Program-made: the position numbers and the translations under genes
In this document: one piece after another, positions 27,201 through 36,200 of the stretch
How the letters are laid out: the number at the start of each line of letters is the position of its first letter
Numbering within the stretch: the first letter of the stretch is position 1
DNA from: Acanthopleura granulata
Lineage: Eukaryota > Mollusca > Polyplacophora > Chitonida > Chitonidae
Assembly: GCA_016165875.1 (NCBI GenBank)
Contig: JABBOT010000009.1
Coordinates: 16,284,566 to 16,348,565, forward strand
Length of the DNA: 64,000 nucleotides
Direction of reading: 5' to 3'
The notes under the pieces: model-generated
The model's database searches: none
What the model was told of the DNA's origin: nothing
Seen by the model: the letters and a program-made list of their open reading frames with translations, nothing else

Positions 27201-30200
27201 CGAGTAATACGGGACCTAAGAAAATAATTTTATTAAACTTAATAAATCTCTACAGCTGCTTATTAAAACATAACTGAATCTCTCCCACAGATCCCAGGGT
27301 ATTTTAATAATCAAACTGCTTTTACATATAATGAAAGCTTTTCCCTCTATTATTGTAGAGGAACCTCAGGGCAGAGGAAGTTGTTTACTGTCCGAATTAA
27401 CCTCTTCAAATAAATGCCTCAATTCCATATGCTGCCTACAAATGTACGCCAGTGGCATAACTTTAATTGCCAGCACTTCTAACCAATACACCATGGCTGG
27501 CACACAGCAGTGTTTTACCAAATAGAGCTCTAGAAACTCTATGGTACGTTATATCCCAGACACAATACACACTGATTTATTGGTGACAAACCTCACAAGA
27601 GTCTTACTTTATATTAACAATGTACTGTGCCACATCAACAGTAACAGTGTGAGCCTGTCAGACTGGGGTCACCCCAGGAACTACCTGGTTTACACTGAGC
27701 CTGTACCCTGACAGCAGCACTCTCCTGTGTGCTGAGGCTTGAAAGGTCAGCCACAGTACCTGAGGTCAACATCCTTCAGTTCCCTGAGCTGTGACCTCCC
27801 ACACTAATAACAGCTGTCTGTTCTCTGGTACAGGTAGATGGAATTAAATCTGGCTTTTGAAACAATGAACTGTGCTACAATGGCACATTTACTTGGTGTA
27901 GCAGGGACGGGGAAAAACTGATCTGAAGTTACACACGTCTACAGTGCAAAGGGGATCAGATTGCAGACAGAGGATACCAATCTCCAGTCAGAGGCAACCA
28001 GTATGCCAGCAAAGAATACCAGTTTGCAGGCAGAGGATACCAGTTTGCAAGCAGAGGGTACCAGTTTGCAGGCAAAGGCGACCAGCTTGCAGGCAGTAGC
28101 AACCAGTTTGCCTGGTTGAGAGGTTTCAGAGAAAGAAAGACCAGTTGGAAGGGAGAGGAGACTGGTTTGCAGGCAGAAGGGATTGGGTTGTGGTAAGAGG
28201 AGACCAGTTGTGAACATAGCAGACTAAGCTAATCCCAGCTTACTGGATTGGGGTTGTGTGGGGTGTGGGTTGTGGTGTCCACCATAAAGTACCGGTACCT
28301 GACAAACTTCTTGACATACATGTCGAGTAGTCCGATGAATCCTGGCTCAAGTTGTACATGCGCGTGTAGCATTTCCTTTAGACGGGCTAAATAACATGGT
28401 ACGTTATCACCCATGTCTCCAGGGAGTAGTTTCATTATGGCTTAGGCCAATGTTAGGCTTGTTCCTCAGGCTTAGAGGGCCAGCCTAAAAATCAGAGTTC
28501 ATCATGGCAAGGTAGAGTATAGGGAACGTATGTGTCTGTGTCATTTCTAATGTAATTTCCAATGTTTAAACCATCTTGAACTAGACCTACAGCTACAGGC
28601 ACTCTCATGAATTGCAGACATATATGTACATATACATGAAGCTTGAACCCACTACAAAGAGCTTTACAATGAGTACTTATCTAGTGTAGGTAAAATAACC
28701 AAGCAACCAAACAAAATAGGCATTACCTGACTTCGAATCAGCAAGAAACTTCCAAAGGAAAAAACTGTCACTAAGATCACTCTACTGAACTTCAGGAACA
28801 CCCATAAGTTTGGTTGCTTTTTCTTCTTTTTTTTTGTAAAGAAATGTATGTTCATCTACAGTATATATTGTGAATACATGTATTCCATTGCGTTCAGGTT
28901 TTTCCCCCCTTTTCTTTGATCCATGGCTTGAGATAGCTCTTGAGCAGACTCCTGAAATGTGCATGTACTGTAAAATTTCAATATAGGATTGAATTCCTAG
29001 AGCTTTCGACTTCACTGAAGTGATACATGCACATGTCACTGATTCAGACCCAAACCAGTTCTTTTCAACATCTCTAACTGATCGCTAGGAACAATAAACG
29101 CACACAGTAGCAACTTTGAGCAGCGTCACCAGGAGTCAGATGAGGAAATTGCCCACGTTATCTCCCTAGGTGAACACGTCTACGTAGATTGGCAGGCAAA
29201 AAGCAACAACCGAAGTGAAATTGATGAATCGTACACATGTAGGATTTATAACTGATTACCAGTCAGCAGGTGTTTCTCACAGTCCCCTATATCAGGTTCA
29301 CGTCTAGACTGCCTGACCATTACTGTACACAAACACCTACATGTAAAGGCCATCATTAAAAAATACATTTGTTGGGGGTGAAATGACCAAAACAGTGCGC
29401 TACTCTTGATATTCTTTTTTTTTTTCTTTTTTTTTTGATTGAATTTCTCTTCAGACTTTTCTCTCAACTTTAATTTCTTAAACAACAAAATCCCTACTGA
29501 CCTACCCTCTTTTTCATTGTACATGGTTGGCTTACCCCCAACAATTTTTTTTTTATGGACAGCCAAAATTCACATCAATTTATGGAGAAATTGTGGAAAA
29601 GGTTGGTACCTCCAATGGGTTAATACTGACAGCCATACTGTGAAAATTACTTGCAAATTTATCCTGCAGTTCAGCAGTATTCCATAAACACATGTAACAA
29701 GTTTATTTCTCAAACATCTTTCTGTTAACTATTGATTAGGCTGTAATCATTCTGAAGACAGAGCACTGCACATGTACTTATATAAATACATGTTTGAACT
29801 GTACATGTATTGTACAAAAGCACAGTTAATTAACATGCCTGTGTGTATGAGAGCAGCTACTATGTGTACTTCAAATCGTGCAATCCACTACTACCTGACT
29901 ACAGACACCCCACTAGCAGGCTAAGGTCATGTACAAACATGCCTCTTACAGAACATTTAAATCTAAATAGCCTACTTTGTAATGTACAGTACATGTAAGT
30001 CTAATCAAAATTCACCAAGCAACAAACTCTGTTCACAAAGACTACAGAATCTGCCGAAGTTTTTTTTACAAAATTTACACATTCATGCTGGCTTCCTCTC
30101 CAGCCATACGAGGGAAGGTGTGCCAACAACCTGTGGATGGTCATGGGTTCCTTCCACCATATTGCTGGCATAAAACACCAGTGTAATATACAAATAAATA

Positions 30201-33200
30201 CACCTGTACACATAGCCGTAAAATTTCTGGGCCCGGTTTCATGAAGTATACTTAGTGCTAAACAGCACTTGGCTATGCGCATTTCCTATCTCTATGACAT
30301 CCATTGACATGGCAGTTACGGGAATACTTAGCTAAGTGCGCTTCAAGAAACTGGGGCCAGGTAGATGTATGTGTTACTGTACCAAGACAGCTCTGCATGT
30401 ACAGGTAAGAGCCAACTTGTTCTCTAGATGCTTCCCTCCACAGACCGCACATTTGTGAACAGGATGGTTCAATAGTCTACAATTAACTCCGCCATTCAAC
30501 ATGAACACGGCTTCCAGCCTAATGGAGGTCAGTGACCGAGGGCTCTGACTACAGGGACTAAGCAGCCAATCTGCAGCATTACTCTCAGGTGCGTGATACA
30601 AGATCAGTTAGCCATAACTCGCTCTTTTGGGATATATAAATTCACATCTATACATTTATAAATCATATACATGTGTATATACACTATCAACCTGAAGACT
30701 GGTGAATTACATGTACCCTTCTGTCATATGCCTGTGATACAAGAGGAGTCAGCCACAACTCACTTTTTTGGCATATAGATAAACTGTTATCTATATATAA
30801 ATCATATTCACATGCAAATGTGTAGACACCATCCATCTGAAGAATGGTGAGTTAGCCTTCTGTCATACATGCACATGTCAAAGAAATGTTGAATCCACTG
30901 AATCCAACAGAATAACATTCAATTTTTAAGCAAAAGATAATTATGTCACTGTTTCTGTTAACTATTCCGACTTGTAGATGTTTCAAACGGACTATTGTAT
31001 TTAAGCTCAAGAATATGGGCACATTTGAAATCCATTAAAGAGAGACAATATGTACGTATGTGTACACGCCAGTATACAGAATGAATACATGTGTGTTTTC
31101 AAATATCCCTGAAAATCGGAGATACTATGACCAGCAGGTCAATAAAGGACCACATAAGTAAAAACCAAAAAAACTCTGGATATGACCTCCCAACAGTGAC
31201 ATGACCTTGGGTCAGTCAGGGTATTTCTATCTGCTTAATCAATTTGATTCCATATAATACAGAGCTGTTCATGGGGCAGAACAATGGGAAAGCTGTGGTC
31301 TGGGTTCAGAGGTTGTACGTGTGGGCAGGTTCCTTCAATCAAGCAGAGAGGACAGGAGGCGGGTATAAATCTGTCCATGAAGATTACACATTGGATGTAT
31401 TATTGTATACTCACTACCAAAGCCGGGCCAGCACAGTAGAAGCTCCACAGAGAGCATGCAATCTTCATTGATCTGCCTGGTCAGCCGTCCTGGGTCAGAA
31501 TGGCCTAACCCCACAGAACTGACCAACCGCTCACAGGGGTCGATACAAACAGCTACACGCTAGCTGCAGCACGGTGGAGATGCCGGCAGTCTGATACAGA
31601 TACATGTAGCCAGACACTGCAAAATGGTTGACACGCTTGCAATCTTTGCGTCAAGTGTCGGTGAAAACCCAGCTTACATGTACACTGAAGGACAGGGAAT
31701 CATACCAATTCCTTTTGCTGTCATTGGGCCCTTGCCAGCAGTATTAACATAAAGCTTTTTGCGACTACAGTGATATGTGAATAGTCTTACACGAAGTTCA
31801 TCAGAGCCTGGTTAGTGGTTATATGTGCATGAGATGACGACCATGTGAAAAAGTTTGTCAGGTCTTCTGAAGAGGGTAATGGTTTACTCAAGGCTTTCTT
31901 GCTTCCTCTAAACATGATACTACAGGTACAACTGGTGGTGTACCTAGAACTCGATCAGCAAAATGTTCCTTACAATCAGGGTTAGAAACAAATACCCCAA
32001 AAAATGCAGTTGTACCAATCATCCCTTTAACTTATTTATGTGATAGGGGCAAGGATATTTTACTTATATGACAGTCAGGCCTGCATTATTGTGTGAGGAA
32101 ACCAGGTAGAGCGCGGGGGGAAACCAGTGGCCAACTGTGCACTAAACTCTCCTTCAGCAAGCGGTAGTACAAAGAGGGGAAACTAGTATCGTTATGTATA
32201 GTACATGTACATGTAGTAATATGCAACGTGCCTGGTAGCATCATTAAAGAGAATGCTGGTTATTTCTGTCCATGACTGAAACAACATTGCACAAACCTCA
32301 ACTCACACAATAAATAACAGGTCAACGACTGTAGATGTCTGGCTGCGGTGTATTTCAGGAGTGTTTTCTACAGAGAATAGTATCAACTTGATGTGCCCGC
32401 AGTTCATACGTGACATTTGTCACATCATTAACATTCCTGACCTCTGACCCTGCCTCCATCCGACCAGTTTTCCTCATTCTGTGGGCTGCCGGTCATGTAC
32501 TGCAGCGTAATCCGGGATAGCGGCCTACTGTTGTTTTGTTGTAAGTCGTAAGTAGGAAATCCGTTCTGAGGTCAGTGACATGTTTGTATACTACTGTGAC
32601 AAAGATTGCGCGGTTCGCACACATTACGCGCCTCTGAGCATGGTGCAACTTCTGGCTGCCCAATTAAAATACACGTACATGTACACGACACAAAGCATGT
32701 GTACATGATCATTCAAAGCCTCATCAGCTACACATTAATCAGCATACATATACCTATAAAGATTCTGTAGCATTCTTTTCAAATTCATGACTCTTCATGC
32801 CATCCTCTGCTATACTGTAAACACATGTAACAACAAGCCACATACACTAGCTGTCACAACACAGGAAGAGCTTGCATGTAAAATAAAAACATACATGTCA
32901 ACAAAATATGGAAAAAGAGAAAAAAAAAAAGTAAAATTAATTAATACCAACAACCTGCCTTCATAATTTGATTGCAGCCAAAAATAGAATCATATGTCAA
33001 TCTGCCAAAACCAATTGGTTTGCCTGCTCCCATGATTGGGGCTTCTGCATGAATATTTATATACATTTCATCACCTTTAATATTGTGTAACTGTTGTTGG
33101 TTTCATCAGATAAACGACAAGTACAAGTATCTTTCTAATTATTCTGGCATTTTCACAACCTAATCCTGATGAGTACAGTAAAACAGTAACTGTTGCTATA

Positions 33201-36200
33201 ATTCTCTCTGGTGTCATTAATAATTTAGACTGTATAATACATGCATCATGTCAAGAGTCCGTATATCATGTATTTCTAGAAGTGATTTGCCAGGTTTTTG
33301 TTATTAGACCACTCGTTTAATGCTTTTTTGCTTTTCCTTTATTTTCTCTCTCTCCATTGTTAAATATATTAAATGTTATGTCTTTTCACTGGTTTCATGC
33401 TTGCAATGTTTATCCCATAACACACATGTTGAGATAATTATGGTGTATGTCTGTGCGAATGTGAGGGGCTGATTGAATTTCCTTATCAAAAAAAGTTTTA
33501 GTACACATTTAGGTATTAAACTTCACAACATTCACAGTGTCACATAAATACAGTTACTTGAATTTATAATACTCTAAAAGAGCACTAATACATGTATCTG
33601 TACATAATGCTCAGTTAATTCACGATTAACCAAAATCTGCTCGTTTTTTTTTCATGTGTGTGTTAGTGTGTGTGTGTGTGGTTTTTTTTCTTATTAACTC
33701 AGAACTTGCATTCAATGTACATACACTCTAACTTTCTTTCATATGTATGGTTTCCCAAACATGAATGATATAATTTCCAAGAATCTTGTCCATAAATAAC
33801 CAGAAGTATTCTAACCGGTAAGCCAGTGTGCCTTCATTGGTGTCCAGCATTATCAACATGAGTAATACTGCAGCCCGTCTGCCCAAATGAACCATTCCAA
33901 CGGATGTTATGCACCTACATGTAAAAGAGTCTGGAGATAATTTTCTTTTGTAAATGGCCGTTTTATATGATATTCCTTTACAGTATTTTTTCGTACCATG
34001 CCTTAAACCACAAGGGTTTATTCTAACCACAATGAGAAATGTCAGAAAACTGAGTTTTAGACAAATTTTGTATTTAGTTTTCAATAAATAAATTGAGCTA
34101 TTGATACATCGGTGATGAAAAATTATTGAGTTTTCTGCTTTGTTCAAATTGAGTTTGTAAAAAGAAACTGGCTAGAAAAAATCCCTGCACTAACAAAGTA
34201 GATCAATTCAAATGATGGAAAAAAGGAGAATGTGGGTAGGTTATTCACTTATTTATTTTGTGCGAGGAGTTCTATGCCTTACTAAGGAATATTTCAATTA
34301 CATGACGGTGGCCGGTATTACAGCAGCAGTAAACCTTCACAGACCGCAGGGAAACTCAAAACTGGTAGTGTAAATTACATGCAGCTTTATACACACTACC
34401 TACAGTATGACTGCCTTACATACATGTACACAAGTCTAAATTAATAAAATATTACAATAACCAATCTAGACACTTGTGGGATATGTACATGTATAAAGAT
34501 TTGGAAATGAAGAATTTAAAGCGAATCTGTGGGTCTCAGCTATACCTGTGATTTAATACAGAGTGTACACCTACAGTATGTCTATTAAACGTTAGGTGCA
34601 TTTACACTCGTCATGTCAGCATCTTACATGACAATGTCACCATAACCTTCACGCCTTAGAACTACAGGAGCATTGTACCTTTACACCACTACCGTCTATA
34701 TACATGTCCGTGCAGGTCATACCTTACAATACTTTACAACTGAAAGGTTTTCTGATAGCAACATGGTCTCCAGGGATACAGCAATGTCCTATATAAACAC
34801 ATGAATAAGATTTTGCTGACAGAAAGGTATAAAGCAGAACTCATTAATACCTTTGCGGCATTCCAATCAAGGACTGAGCAATTCAATTTATCATCTGCCC
34901 TAGAAATTCTTCTAATTTTTGGGACATTTTGATCTGCCCTTTTTCCCAATATACATGAAGCTTATATACATGGATTGGTGTTTTACACCGTACTTAAGAA
35001 TATTTCACTTATACCACAGCACATGGTAAAATGGAATAAAAAAAGTTAGGTATACTTCTTTCTCATTTTTCTTCAATTATTATTATTATTTGTGTATACC
35101 ACGAAAGGAAATTAAACATGCCACAAATAAAGTCATTATGACTTGTTTTATCACTTGCATGACAGGGAGAAATGAGTTTAAATATAATACATTTATATAC
35201 TTTGAGTGAAAACATGCATTCAGTCATTGTGACGTCACAGTGACATTGCAGGTTTCCAATATGATGTGATATTGGACAGATGTAATTTAATACATAATAC
35301 ATCGTTATACTCAGACAGTTAGGCGTACAATAAATTTTGATACTTCACACGCCATGACAACACATCTGGTTTGGTGATGTTCAGTGAGACGTCATTTTCA
35401 AGTTTAATTATCTTTAACGTTCTTATCTGCCTACATGTATGTGATGCAACAAGACACTACAGCATGATATGTAAAAGTCAGTGCAGGCCAACAGCTAAAA
35501 CATTGCCGCCGTTGTACACATACAAAAAATCAGGATATTGTCAAAATATAATAATAAATAGGATATTGCACATTGAAGGCTGAATACAAAAATGTTGCAG
35601 TCATGAACGGTGGAAATGATAACCCACTTAACGCTTCACATGTAGTAAGGGTTGAAACTCTCCCTTGAACAATATTTATCACATTTCAACCTTCAATGTG
35701 CAATATCCTCTATATATCTTTCAACACAACACTGTGCAAAATCATTGCGTGAAGAGTTCATAATAACCTACATTCAGATGAGTTACCCTCAATGAAACAA
35801 GTTTTCATAGCGGGCCAAGTTCTTCTTTACATAGATGAACTCAGTGAGGCAAGGGGAGCCTAAGAAAACAAATCTCACTGGACATAATCATGCGTACAAA
35901 TATTCACTATCTAATTGTACATTTATCTAGTTTCCTGAAGAATTTCTCCACCCTTTTACATTGCAATGGCACATGTACATGGAAACAAACTCTTTTGCTG
36001 ACGAGAATAATACTAACATTGGGTGTGGCTGTTGGGAGCCACAATTCGTGTACCTGGGCACCCTTTACATGCTTAATGAGCAATGTCAAAACTTGTGCTG
36101 TGGGATCAAAAGCCCTCTCTGACACAATTCATAAGGCACCTGTACACGTGTGTAAGTACTGGTAAAAAAGACAACCAGAGTCACGACAGTTTTATCCATC

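Noticed and set aside
33728..34147. 139-residue open frame on the minus strand
   Set aside because: AT-rich chance frame with no similarity to anything I recognise and no splice or start context.
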